64,000 bases of DNA from NCBI GenBank assembly GCA_021927905.1, contig BLLK01000069.1:806001-870000 (forward strand), in the 5' to 3' direction. The stretch is from Chaetoceros tenuissimus. Its lineage: Eukaryota; Bacillariophyta; Thalassiosirophyceae; Chaetocerotales; Chaetocerotaceae. The position numbers and the translations under genes are program-made. A model generated the notes under the pieces. It saw nothing but the letters and a program-made list of their open reading frames with translations. It made no database searches and was not told the origin of the DNA. Positions 45,604 to 55,319 of the stretch are shown one piece after another; the stretch's first letter is position 1; each line of letters opens with the position of its first letter.

Positions 45604-45744
45604 TTCATCATCAAAAAAGCAGCAACACCACAGCACCACAGCTCTTGAATTATTATAAAGCTACCATAACCATACCTAGTTCAACTAACTTGAAATCATC
45701 AAAGCAACTCTAACCTTACAAACAACTAGATCAACACCGTCAGA

Positions 45745-48700
45745 ATGTCACTTGATGTGAAGGAAGCAGAGAGACTGATTCAATTGCTCAACTCGAGTGC
45801 AAACTCCAACACTGTCCTTTCAGCAGAGGACACAACCACATTGATTGCATTTTTCAACAGCAAAGCTACGAATGAAGCTGAACTCTCCAGACTCAAACAG
45901 ACGCTACTATCTGCACTCAAATATTCACTCTCAATAGCAGACACATCACTCGCACTTCAAAGAGCAGGTGGATCCAGTGATGGCACGACATTGGCGAAAA
46001 AGCTAATTCTAGAATTGCTCAATCATGACTCTTTGGAAGATGGATCCAGTTTCATTCATTCGGCATTGGACATCATCATTTCAAATTTAGAATTGACAGA
46101 GATGAAACTATCACCAAATACAAATTCTCTAGCGGTGGAACTTTTATTAGTGCCATTCATGTCACGTCTCGACTCGGACTTTATTCTTGAATTTCTGGAA
46201 CGAATTTGTGGTACTGCTGCTGTACAAGATGAAGCATCTCAGTCAGAGCAAGAAAGCAAACTTTTGAATCCACATGTAGCACCGGCTCTATTGCAAGAAA
46301 TACATGATTTGCAAAACATGACAAATCTATTGACCTCTAGACATTTAGCTAGTTTATCTACAAGAGTACTGGCAAGTTTGAATCTACTCGTTCAGGAAAA
46401 GGAGTTTGAATCTATACCACCTTTATTGTATCAACTCTGTGCTTTGACCAAACTTGCTTCTTCCAAGAAAAAGGGACCATTTGCCAAAGAGACAGAAGTG
46501 AGTTATCAAATTTTATACGGTGTTGCGGAATTTTTATCAACACTTATAGAGGGTCATGAAGTGATTTGTACTTGTTTGTCGCATATTGGACGGACTTTAC
46601 GGTCCAATCCTTCCCTGCCCAAAGTTTTGTTGAATATTCTCAAAGGGAAAAAGCCAGAATTGATACAGGGTGAAAAGCAGAGTTTAAGGTTTACAAGAAT
46701 GACTCCAATGCTTCTTGCAATGGGAATGACCATGGCTTCTTCTATTCCACGTATGAAAATTGTGGCATTGGAGGCTATTCGTGATTTAGTCCTAGAGGAG
46801 GAGATGGTGAGGAGTAAACGATACAGCTCCAAATTTGTGAATACTGCCATGGCATTTTTAATGAATAAGGAAAATATCCAACTACGAATGAATGAAGATG
46901 GAAACTTTGATGATAATGATGAACTTGTCAAGGAGGCTCAAGAGAGTGTTTTCAGTGACTTGAAGTATTATGCGGATAGTAAAGAATGTACCGACAAGGA
47001 CTTGATTGCAAATTCGGTTGTACTGAGTAATCTCAAAGTAGTTGTTTCATTGGTTCAAGGAAGATCCGCAGCTTCCGCGCATTCCAGTAACGAGGTTGAG
47101 TTTTCAAGTTTATTGCCTACTCTGATTTCACTAGGATTCATGCTAATTGATGCTGTCAAGAAGGACATTATTCCAAAAGAAAGCAAGAATCTTAGTGCAT
47201 ACCTGCTACCACCTATTCCTTCATGTCAAACCGAACTTGAAGGAAACAGTATGAGTACTATCCAACAAAAAGCTAATCAAAATACAGCCAAAGTTGGTAG
47301 AGCACTTCTCGTTTATCTGTTTTTGCATGGTAGCGGAAAGAAAGAAGATGAGGACGAAGACATTGTCACAAGTGCTTACAACACTGAGAATGTTGAGCCG
47401 CATTGTCGACTTATTTTGCAAAGTAGTTTTGAGAAGTTCTGCGGTATGAACCCCAACGCCTTTGAACATGCATTATTGTTGAGGGATTTGATTTCCAACG
47501 AGGACGGGAGTGAAACCAAATTTGAGAAAATTGAGACTATCAGCCAAGGTGCACACATGATGGAGGAGAGTTTCATACCAATGATTATTGATTTACTTGC
47601 CAATATCCCAAGTGGAGGAATGCCCGCTAGAGTTTCATCTGTAGTTTTTCCAGTTCTGAATGTTTTACTCAAAATTAATCTGTTGAAGGCAAAGCGAAGT
47701 CGAAGGAAACGAAATGCCCTTAGTGACCATATCGACCACTGTTTTCTGCTTGCTAAGAAGGCACTCTTTTGCACGGATGTTGCGAGAAGAAAGATTGCAG
47801 TCAATCTGCTCGTCATGATATTAAGTATAGCGATTGAAATCCCAAAAGATAGTGGTGCAATTATTGAAGAAGTTCGAGGCTACTTGCGGCGATGCATGAC
47901 CCAGTATCAATGCGAGGTTCGCCGCGAGGCGTATATATCATTGATTGCACTTTGTCCAGACTCCGAGTCTAATGTTGACATGAGTCAAAGCCAAAGTCAG
48001 AGTCAAGAACTTCTACTCGAGGATGATAATGAATCTATTTCTGATATTGAGGTGAATGTGATTCAAATACTTGCACAGCAACTGGATAGGTACATGGTGG
48101 TGGAAGAAGATGCATCTGCTTTGGAGGCACGAAGAAAAAGAGCATTAGCTCGAGGAACTCATCTGTCACAGCAAGTAGAGGGCACTAACTTGGAGGAGGG
48201 AATAGATTCATCCTCTTGTCCCCTCCGTATTGACTTGTGCATCGCAGCAGGTGGAGCACGCACGCAGACCGGAAGACAGCTTGGTGAAACTGTGTCTAAA
48301 AAGAAAGCAAAGAAACCTGATTTATTGGAAGAAGCCGTCGAGAGAGTAACAGAACCTATCTCGTTTCTACTTGCTTCGGTTATCTCTATTCTGGAGGCAA
48401 AGTCGTCGACTTCACAAGAATTTCCTCTAATAAATGCATTAAGGTCAAAGCTAGGCAAGCTTTCAAGAAGGATGGCTAATTCTGATCTTGAAGATTGTCT
48501 GAAAAGGTTGAAAGACAATTTCAGTAAAAATTCATCTCCGTATGAACGGCATGTGAAAACACTTTCTTTTTGCTTATTAATTGTAAGCACGTGTGAAGCC
48601 CTCATGAGTTTCTGCGATCTTTCCGATGATGATGAGATTGAAGTTGTCGCCAGACTGTTTCGTCTAAGACAGCAAGCTTTGACACATTCAGCATCTACGA

Positions 48701-51072
48701 TATTGAGTGCAAAAGTTCTCTCCACGAAGAAGAAGCCAGTCAAGAAAAAGAAAAAGAAACGAAAGGATAGTGATGCAGATGAAGAAGAGGACGAGAAACC
48801 TAACATTGTATCTGAAGAAAGTGAAAGCTCAGTATTGATGTCTACTAACTCCGTCAATGAAAAAGTTTTGGAAAAAATCAAAATGTCAGTGGAAGCTATC
48901 ATTCCACAATTAAGCCCCGCAGTTCACTTTTCTTTCCTGCAAGAAATGTTTGGCAAGTGTGGAATTCTGGGACAAACAAAGGCATCAGATGATGTGTTAC
49001 ATGATACACAGGATGACGACGAAGAAAATGATAGCTCTTTCAAATCAAAGCTCACAAGAAACGAAGCTTTCCGTCGTTTCCTTTTAGAGAAATCAAGACA
49101 GACAATATGTGGTGAAACTTTGATATTCAAACCTGGCTTCAGATTTGATATAATCCATGATCTTACCTCAAAGACTGACTTTCAATTTGTTTGTCCTATC
49201 TTCCAGCTCGCGCCAGCCCTTTTCACAGAATTCCTTTCTCACGTTCAGGACAGGCAATTTTCGTCATTGACCTCACAGACTGATTCTCCTTTATCAGCTT
49301 TAGCTTTGGATGGCTTAAAGGCATCGGCATACAGACTTTTATTGGTCCAAAACCAAATGTCTCCAATCATAAAGGTACGAACTATGATATCTACAATCCT
49401 TCTCAAAGCTTCTTCGCAGTTTCCATCCTTCGGAAAAGCTTGGGAAACTTGTTCATCGCTACCTTCGTCAATAAAAGAATGTTTTCCAAAAGAAGAGATT
49501 GATATTGTTCAAAAGCTTTTTCCCTTTGTAATGCCAGTTGCCACTACAGAAAAAGATGGTGGACCAAGATGTGGTCTGCTAGCAGAGTTGGTTCAAAATG
49601 GTTTGGAAACAGAAGCCTGCAGTCTTTGTGAAATTTTGAAATGTATCATAAGTGCACTCTCTCCTATATCCAGAAAAATTCTTGGCTTTATGATGATACA
49701 GTCATTTGAGAAATCAAGTGAATCTGATGCAGTGGGTGTAATAGGAATACAGGGGGATGATGATGAGGAGTGTGGAGAGTGCGCATTTCACGTTTTTGAA
49801 TCAATGATTTATTTCGATGGGATGATGAATGGCATTGCTAGAATACCAAAACTTTCCCAGTTCTCTTCTAATTCTTTACGTATGAATGCAGGACTGATGG
49901 AGCTGAAACCAGCAATCATAAATCAAATTTTAGAGAGAAACTTGGATTCCACCGAATTTCAACCATTGGATGGCGACTCAAAAATGAGTGCTCTGCAGGT
50001 GATGTCTTTAAGTCTTCAAGCAACTATTGATGTCAGTACAAATTTTCAGGAGAAGGTCAAAGATTTCAATGTATCTACATATAAGCTTGCATGTATCGAT
50101 GCAGTTGCAACTACTTTGGCTTCAAGTGATCTAGTTTCGAAACATCTCACTTCCTCCTCTTCTATTATCATCGCATCTTTAGAGAATGGTATTGCTGATG
50201 TTGAGTTTTTAAACAAGCTCATGTCGACTTTGATTGGGGAGCAAAGTGTCTTCGTTCAAAGGTTCATTACCAAAATGCTCTTTGCATTAGGTAAGATCCT
50301 CAGTGTGACGTCATTGTATGCGGCATCAATGGATGATAGCGGTAACTTCATGTCGAATCTAATGAAGATTAGCAAGCGCATCTATGCGAATTATACGAAA
50401 CTACTAGGTTTTCTTGCTGATAACCCTCATTGCATCAATCATGTGGAAAACAAAGTTTTTTTGAAGCTTCTTCGTGAAAAGCTTCAAAATAGAATCAGTG
50501 CATTATTGCTGACTTTGTCGGAGAAAACAAAGATGGGAAAGAAATCATTAGGGGAGGGCAAAATTGCAGCATATGGCAGAATCGCCGAGCAGCTTGTTTT
50601 CGAGATAGAGCGTTGTGACAATGCACTACTGAAACTAAGTTCGAAGCTGAAAAGTTCAGGCTTTGAAGAAGAAAGCACCTTACTTCTCGATACAATGGGG
50701 TCCGGTTCCTCTGATGTTGTACGTGGCTTTAAGCTTCAGGAAAATGTTCTGAAACAGCTTAGAGAAGAAGAGGAGCACAGCAAGACTTCTAAAAAGCGAA
50801 AGAAGAGTAAAGCGAAAAAAGGCAAATCTTCAAAACGACAAAAAGTTCCAAATGAAAGTGATGAAGGAAATGATAGCGATGAAGGTGAACAATTCATGAG
50901 CGATGATAACTCGTCAACTGCCGATCAGTCCATACAAGACAATGAGGATGAAGATAGTGAAAATGAAGACTCCGAATCTGACAATAGCGGTAGTGATGAT
51001 GACGATGAATCTCAAATAAACTTTGATCTGTCAATGGACGATGGTGATGAAACAGAGGATGAAATGGATTAG
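45745..51072 (+). CDS. FANCI: Fanconi anaemia group I protein (FANCI)
   Basis: A single exon of 1,775 residues (human FANCI has about 1,330). With FANCD2 it forms the clamp that is monoubiquitinated at DNA interstrand crosslinks. Matches by eye: ESIPPLLYQLCAL (human EIPPLVYQLLVL), LISLGFMLIDA (human LVELGFILMDS), and KKALFCTDVARRKIAVNLL (human RKAMFANQLDARKSAVAGF), which puts Lys683 at the human ubiquitination site Lys523. Near the C terminus LKSSGFEEESTLLLDTMG and VVRGFKLQENVL match the solenoid end. A KKRKKSKAKKGKSSK nuclear signal and a long acidic tail follow. Four SQ pairs lie at 747-754, after the LRRCMTQ helix instead of right after the lysine as in human. Extra length lies in charged loops. 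Confidence 0.85.
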   Translation: MSLDVKEAERLIQLLNSSANSNTVLSAEDTTTLIAFFNSKATNEAELSRLKQTLLSALKYSLSIADTSLALQRAGGSSDGTTLAKKLILELLNHDSLEDGSSFIHSALDIIISNLELTEMKLSPNTNSLAVELLLVPFMSRLDSDFILEFLERICGTAAVQDEASQSEQESKLLNPHVAPALLQEIHDLQNMTNLLTSRHLASLSTRVLASLNLLVQEKEFESIPPLLYQLCALTKLASSKKKGPFAKETEVSYQILYGVAEFLSTLIEGHEVICTCLSHIGRTLRSNPSLPKVLLNILKGKKPELIQGEKQSLRFTRMTPMLLAMGMTMASSIPRMKIVALEAIRDLVLEEEMVRSKRYSSKFVNTAMAFLMNKENIQLRMNEDGNFDDNDELVKEAQESVFSDLKYYADSKECTDKDLIANSVVLSNLKVVVSLVQGRSAASAHSSNEVEFSSLLPTLISLGFMLIDAVKKDIIPKESKNLSAYLLPPIPSCQTELEGNSMSTIQQKANQNTAKVGRALLVYLFLHGSGKKEDEDEDIVTSAYNTENVEPHCRLILQSSFEKFCGMNPNAFEHALLLRDLISNEDGSETKFEKIETISQGAHMMEESFIPMIIDLLANIPSGGMPARVSSVVFPVLNVLLKINLLKAKRSRRKRNALSDHIDHCFLLAKKALFCTDVARRKIAVNLLVMILSIAIEIPKDSGAIIEEVRGYLRRCMTQYQCEVRREAYISLIALCPDSESNVDMSQSQSQSQELLLEDDNESISDIEVNVIQILAQQLDRYMVVEEDASALEARRKRALARGTHLSQQVEGTNLEEGIDSSSCPLRIDLCIAAGGARTQTGRQLGETVSKKKAKKPDLLEEAVERVTEPISFLLASVISILEAKSSTSQEFPLINALRSKLGKLSRRMANSDLEDCLKRLKDNFSKNSSPYERHVKTLSFCLLIVSTCEALMSFCDLSDDDEIEVVARLFRLRQQALTHSASTILSAKVLSTKKKPVKKKKKKRKDSDADEEEDEKPNIVSEESESSVLMSTNSVNEKVLEKIKMSVEAIIPQLSPAVHFSFLQEMFGKCGILGQTKASDDVLHDTQDDDEENDSSFKSKLTRNEAFRRFLLEKSRQTICGETLIFKPGFRFDIIHDLTSKTDFQFVCPIFQLAPALFTEFLSHVQDRQFSSLTSQTDSPLSALALDGLKASAYRLLLVQNQMSPIIKVRTMISTILLKASSQFPSFGKAWETCSSLPSSIKECFPKEEIDIVQKLFPFVMPVATTEKDGGPRCGLLAELVQNGLETEACSLCEILKCIISALSPISRKILGFMMIQSFEKSSESDAVGVIGIQGDDDEECGECAFHVFESMIYFDGMMNGIARIPKLSQFSSNSLRMNAGLMELKPAIINQILERNLDSTEFQPLDGDSKMSALQVMSLSLQATIDVSTNFQEKVKDFNVSTYKLACIDAVATTLASSDLVSKHLTSSSSIIIASLENGIADVEFLNKLMSTLIGEQSVFVQRFITKMLFALGKILSVTSLYAASMDDSGNFMSNLMKISKRIYANYTKLLGFLADNPHCINHVENKVFLKLLREKLQNRISALLLTLSEKTKMGKKSLGEGKIAAYGRIAEQLVFEIERCDNALLKLSSKLKSSGFEEESTLLLDTMGSGSSDVVRGFKLQENVLKQLREEEEHSKTSKKRKKSKAKKGKSSKRQKVPNESDEGNDSDEGEQFMSDDNSSTADQSIQDNEDEDSENEDSESDNSGSDDDDESQINFDLSMDDGDETEDEMD

Positions 51073-51173
51073 ACTAAATTGGTGATGGCCTATGTTGTAA
51101 GATTTTTTCATAATGTAATTATTTGAACACAGATGTAAAATATAGTATGTATATAGAACAACGTGGGTTTGAC

Positions 51174-51999
51174 TTAGTGACGACGACTCCAGGAGTGATC
51201 GTCACAATAGTCATCCTCTTCGTCTTCTGGCACCAAGTAGCCACACGCAATCTTTTCACTTTCATCATCGCTGCTATCTTCATGTCCGTATAGTACGAGA
51301 ATTCTATGTGTTCTCAAAAATTAAGGCGATATTCGATAAAAATTGCAATAAACCATGTACTACCAAAAGCACTCACCTGCATTTGTGATCTTCGCCATCT
51401 TCTTCACTCTCAAGGTTGAACAGAGTACCAGCTGCACGACCACTGAAATTAGTGGTGAATCCTGCATCGTCCTTATCTACTAGGGTAGATCCCATATCAT
51501 CACATTTTCCTTTGCGAATCTTGAAGTAACACTCATCATCATCGCAGTGATCTTTCAAGTCGGCACCACTCTGATTACAGTTGTTGCATTATTGATTAGA
51601 ATCAACGATGAGAAGTTGTCATAATGATTCCTTTACTTACTCCAATATAATAGGAAAGGTCAAAAATATCTGAATCGTGATCATCGAATTCAATAAGAGC
51701 TTCTCCTACATCATCCTCCATGTCACCATCAAAGTCCTCGTACAGAGTCACTTTGAAGGTGTCAAGCTTCTTTGATTTGCTCTTCTTTGATGATTTGAGA
51801 TCCCTTTTTCTCAACTGAATCGTAGTTAGTGATTAGGCTTCTTTTTCTGAGTCTACAAACATTTTTTTCAAAGTCTCACCTTTCCTTTCTGTTGCGCGGA
51901 TAAAGTTTTACCTCTACGAGCTGAACTTGCTAGACTGGTATCCAATGCAAAAGCTTGAGCCAATAGAAATGAGAGTAGAGTGATAATCTTGAAGTTCAT
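51174..51999 (-). CDS. Secreted acidic protein, divergent Cu/Zn-SOD-like fold
   Basis: Four exons (51999-51880, 51814-51641, 51570-51377, 51303-51174) with introns of 65-73 bases join in phase to 205 residues. A signal peptide (MNFKIITLLSFLLAQAFA) is followed by a short basic stretch with KKSKSKK and a very acidic domain. The pattern FKVTLYEDF, DLSYYIG, CDDDECYFKIRKGKCDD, AGTLFNLE, then RILVLYGHED and KIACGYL follows the order of algal SOD-like domains, which end in a Gly-Cys-Gly-type strand. Where such domains carry the copper site H-I-H, this one has F-K-I, so it probably lacks the metal site. Metal or mineral binding through the acidic surface is possible. Family assignment is by eye. Confidence 0.6.
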
Positions 52000-52276
52000 T
52001 GTTGTTAGGATTCGTGTTTGGGATTGTTCTTTTAATGAGAGGCAAGAAGAAGCGTTCGGAAAGTGGAAAGAAATTTTCAGAGGTGAAAGTCTATGCAGTA
52101 ACAGACGTGACCATTAATTTTCAAAAAAGGAGTCACAAAAAAGAATGCTTTTGTTTAAATTGGGTCCAGTCAGGTCCCAATTAAGGCTTTTTTATACAAA
52201 TGATGAATGCGTTGAGCCCTTCTTTTTTTGGCCGATAAATATTTTGAAATAAGATTTTAAAGAAAGAAGAGAGGTG
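52000..52276. other. Intergenic region upstream of the SOD-like gene
   Basis: A promoter stretch, AT-rich, up to the left end of the MITE. I see nothing coding. Confidence 0.45.
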
Positions 52277-52885
52277 CTACGATATACTGGGTGACATCTG
52301 AACTGGGTTACACATAAGCTACTTTAGTTGATTCCCAGTAACCTAATTCTCAAGGGTTTGTCACCCATTTCACACCCAGGGGTCTCAGCCAGAGATTCAG
52401 GTGACTACATGTCAGAATTTGCAAATTACCTATTCACTAGAACTTTCCAGCACATATATGTTGCATGACTATTACAAATAAACATTATTTACTTTCAATC
52501 ATCTTTAATCGTGCTATTTTCTTTGTAATATGTTTGACTTGCATTGTACAACAGTGTACGAGAATAAGAATTGTATACATTCTTTTTCCTTTTGTGGTCT
52601 CGTTATGAGTAATTTAAAACGCCAATGATCAGTATTATATAATCTAGATACATTTAGTTAGATGTCTTCTGAAAAGAAAAGATTCTTGTTGATGTTGGGA
52701 GGGGGAGATGCGAACTACAAAAAACCAGCGTTTTTTCTTCAAATTCTGTCACCTGAATCATAGTGTCACCTGAACTACAAAATTCTTGACACGTGATTCA
52801 AACAATGAATTGGGTGACTTAGTCTTGTTTGTAGCTAAAGTAGCTTATGTGTAACCCAGTTCAGATGTCACCCAGTATATCGTAG
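52277..52885. mobile_element. Non-autonomous DNA transposon (MITE) with perfect 51-bp terminal inverted repeats
   Basis: The left end (52277-52327) begins ctacgatatactgggtgaca and the right end (52835-52885) is its exact reverse complement over 51 bases. Pairing stops at once on both sides. The 507-base interior has no open frame of note. Subterminal inverted motifs also occur: gattcaggtgac near 52395 and gtcacctgaatc near 52749. The flanks gaggtg and gagctg differ by one base and may be a 6-bp target duplication, but this is uncertain. The superfamily is not clear from the ends. Perfect ends suggest a young insertion. It sits between the SOD-like gene and the lipase. Confidence 0.88.
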
Positions 52886-53264
52886 GAGCTGGTGAGGAGG
52901 TTCGATTTCCCATGAGTAACTTGAAGAATCCGAACACCAATCTGCTGCCATCTGTTGGCCATTTGTTGGCCATTTGTTAGCCTTCATCTGCACCATCTCA
53001 CGACAAAGAATTGAAGTTGTATCTTTTTATTCTTTCAACTTTGCTTCAACCAAATAACTTACACTACCTAAGGTACTAGCTAGAAAAAAGATTGTTTATT
53101 TATTATACGTGTACGTTTCACATAACTTGTTAATGTAGTCTACCTTTTATCATCTTCATAACCGATGAAAGTAAAATGGGACAGTATATCATACTTCAAT
53201 TACGAGGCAGAGTAGACATTACTCTGACCACATTTTTCAAATAGTTAATCTTATTGTTTGGTGC
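52886..53264. other. Intergenic region
   Basis: This stretch runs from the right end of the MITE to the 3' end of the lipase. It has a short tandem run of tgttggccattt at 52955-52980 and no gene. Confidence 0.45.
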
Positions 53265-54776
53265 CTATTCTAGAGCAAACTTTGTTGCGTCTTTCACATC
53301 AGAAAGAGCTGGAGTTCTCCAAAATGTGGTTGAAGTCTGTTTCCCAAAAATCCAGCTGCTCTCCTTTTTGCCAGCATTGTCAATAGATTTTGGAACGTCC
53401 TTCTTCAAAATCATTTTCCCTTTTCCTTCATACATTTTATCACCTGCTCTTTCCCATTCTACTACTGCTCCCATTGAAGCTTTGTTCAGGTATTTCTTTG
53501 CCTTTTGCAAACAATCTTCCCATCCATCTACAGGAATAACATCACCAACATCATTTTTCCCATCTTGTAAGATAGCAACTTCATGCTGATAGTATAGTCG
53601 AGTAGACAAACCGCTGTTGCCCTCTGGAATATTATAAGCAAGTCCCGGTCCTCTTACAGTGAAATTATGGTCGTGTGTGATTTTCCCAACTACATCAGGA
53701 GTTTCTTCCCATTGAATATCACCAAAACGACCAATGCCTTGAATATTCTGCTCTTCTTTGGTGTAATCTCTGCAAATCATAGGAGGACTACTATCGTCCT
53801 GATACGAAATAATCTTTCCATAATGACGATAATTTCCGCAGGTTTTGAATAGTTCTTGTTGGGGTTTTTTCAATTTTTCTTCATACCCTGTAGTGACTTT
53901 ATCCGCAAAGCCTATGAGTTTGGCACCGAAACTTTGGAGAAAACCTTTATCTTTGATTGCACTTGAAGTGTCATCGATTAGTTCCTTAATAGAATCGTCA
54001 ACAAATTTTAAATGAGAAAATCCACGAGGAACAACATCTGTGCCATAAACAACGTTACAGGAGTTCTCGTCTATCTTCTTTAGAAACTGATTTAGTTTCA
54101 CATTTCCTGCATTTTTCTCCAAAGCGAAGTTGTACGCAATACTCTGTGGAGCAGAGAAACAAACTGCTTTTGTTCCAAACTTTGGAGTCTCATCGCTGAA
54201 TTTCTTCCAGATGGATCCGTCCTTTAGCATTTCAGCTTCAATAAAGACTTGTGCAACTTGAGCTAGGGCACCTCCGAGAGAATGGCCGGTAGTGACCAAG
54301 GTCGTAATGCCGTGCTCTTTCATAGCAGCAACAATGGCTTCCTCGTGGTTGGTGATATCATTTTCAATGATGGATTGAAAACCTGCATGGATTTTCAGAT
54401 CCTTACTAACATGAGAGAGTCTACCGTTCGAAATCGGAGTAAGAGCAAAATCAATAATAAAGTCCATCGTAGATGTAGATCCTTGCCAGCCCAATACCAA
54501 AGTCTGACCAGTCTTCACCATGGCAAAGTCAGGTGTCACAATTGAATTGTCACCATGTCTATCGAGAAGCAACACCTCCACATCTAACTCAGGAGTGGAT
54601 AGGTCAAAGTCCTCCTTCTCATCGGCTGAGTAGATCTGACCAGCTACTGACGCAGCCAATTTTAAGATAGGAAGATCAACTCCGGTATCTTCCTTACTTG
54701 GGAAGTGTTTCACCTTGAAGCCTAGGTGCATACCTTCATCCACTTGAACCTTTTCTGCTTGAATTACGTCTGCCAT
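53265..54776 (-). CDS. Class 3 lipase (Lipase_3 family)
   Basis: A single exon of 503 residues without a clear signal peptide or membrane span, so probably cytosolic or lipid-droplet associated. It hydrolyses acylglycerol or galactolipid esters. GWQGSTSTMDFIIDF opens the lid strand region, KIHAGFQS is the conserved x-H-x-G-F motif, and the nucleophile is Ser166 in TTGHSLGGAL. The acid is the Asp in VVYGTDVVPRGF. The catalytic His lies in the C-terminal part, probably in KITHDHNFT. Length and motifs suit the family, so it should be active. Head to head with the BspA-like LRR gene. Confidence 0.88.
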   Translation of the reverse strand: MADVIQAEKVQVDEGMHLGFKVKHFPSKEDTGVDLPILKLAASVAGQIYSADEKEDFDLSTPELDVEVLLLDRHGDNSIVTPDFAMVKTGQTLVLGWQGSTSTMDFIIDFALTPISNGRLSHVSKDLKIHAGFQSIIENDITNHEEAIVAAMKEHGITTLVTTGHSLGGALAQVAQVFIEAEMLKDGSIWKKFSDETPKFGTKAVCFSAPQSIAYNFALEKNAGNVKLNQFLKKIDENSCNVVYGTDVVPRGFSHLKFVDDSIKELIDDTSSAIKDKGFLQSFGAKLIGFADKVTTGYEEKLKKPQQELFKTCGNYRHYGKIISYQDDSSPPMICRDYTKEEQNIQGIGRFGDIQWEETPDVVGKITHDHNFTVRGPGLAYNIPEGNSGLSTRLYYQHEVAILQDGKNDVGDVIPVDGWEDCLQKAKKYLNKASMGAVVEWERAGDKMYEGKGKMILKKDVPKSIDNAGKKESSWIFGKQTSTTFWRTPALSDVKDATKFALE

Positions 54777-55319
54777 GATTGTGTTTATAGTGCTAAGTAT
54801 CTAATAGGATAATTATACGGTTATTGTACCAAAACTTGAATTTATGGAAGAGAGTATCTTATAGGGGTTGTGTATCTTCTTGCAAGTCTACTGATTGGGA
54901 TCTTTACTCGGATCACTCGTGAAAGGGGGAAGCGCGAAGCCTGCGAACGTATGGGACTTTTAGCCTTTTTTACGATTATTTTGTTCTTACAAGCATTAAG
55001 AATTTAATCTGATTGAGTATAAAAGAGGTCCTTTAGTCGTATTCCATGTACGTAGATGGTAGATGTCATTCATGTTTAGAAAGTGTACAAGACTGAAACC
55101 AAGCTAGCTGAAACTGTAGACTCCGCTGCTGCACCATCAATGCGTGATGATGGCCCAAGTTCTAAATCAGCAAAAGCTGTGCAAAACTTCAATCCGTAGC
55201 TCTCAGCTAGAATTCGATATCAGTACAGTGATAGCAGGACGACCTAGTCTCTTCGGGATGTGATCAAGAAAATTTAGAGATCCACAGAGATCCTATCTTA
55301 GACTTGCATCCAGATTAAG
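54777..55319. other. Divergent promoter region, lipase / BspA-like LRR
   Basis: This is 543 bases between divergent genes. A short coding-like stretch at about 55078-55199 (plus strand) has no start codon of its own and may be a remnant. The rest shows no signal. Confidence 0.45.

Larger units (their letters stand above)
45375..45744. other. Divergent promoter region, prolyl hydroxylase / FANCI
   Basis: This is 370 bases with a CRE palindrome at 45531-45538 and an E2F-like GGCGGCAAA at 45595-45603. No gene is seen. Confidence 0.5.

Noticed and set aside
52880-52925. Possible tRNA B-box (ggttcgatttcc) next to the MITE
   Set aside because: No matching acceptor stem, A-box or cloverleaf can be drawn around it.
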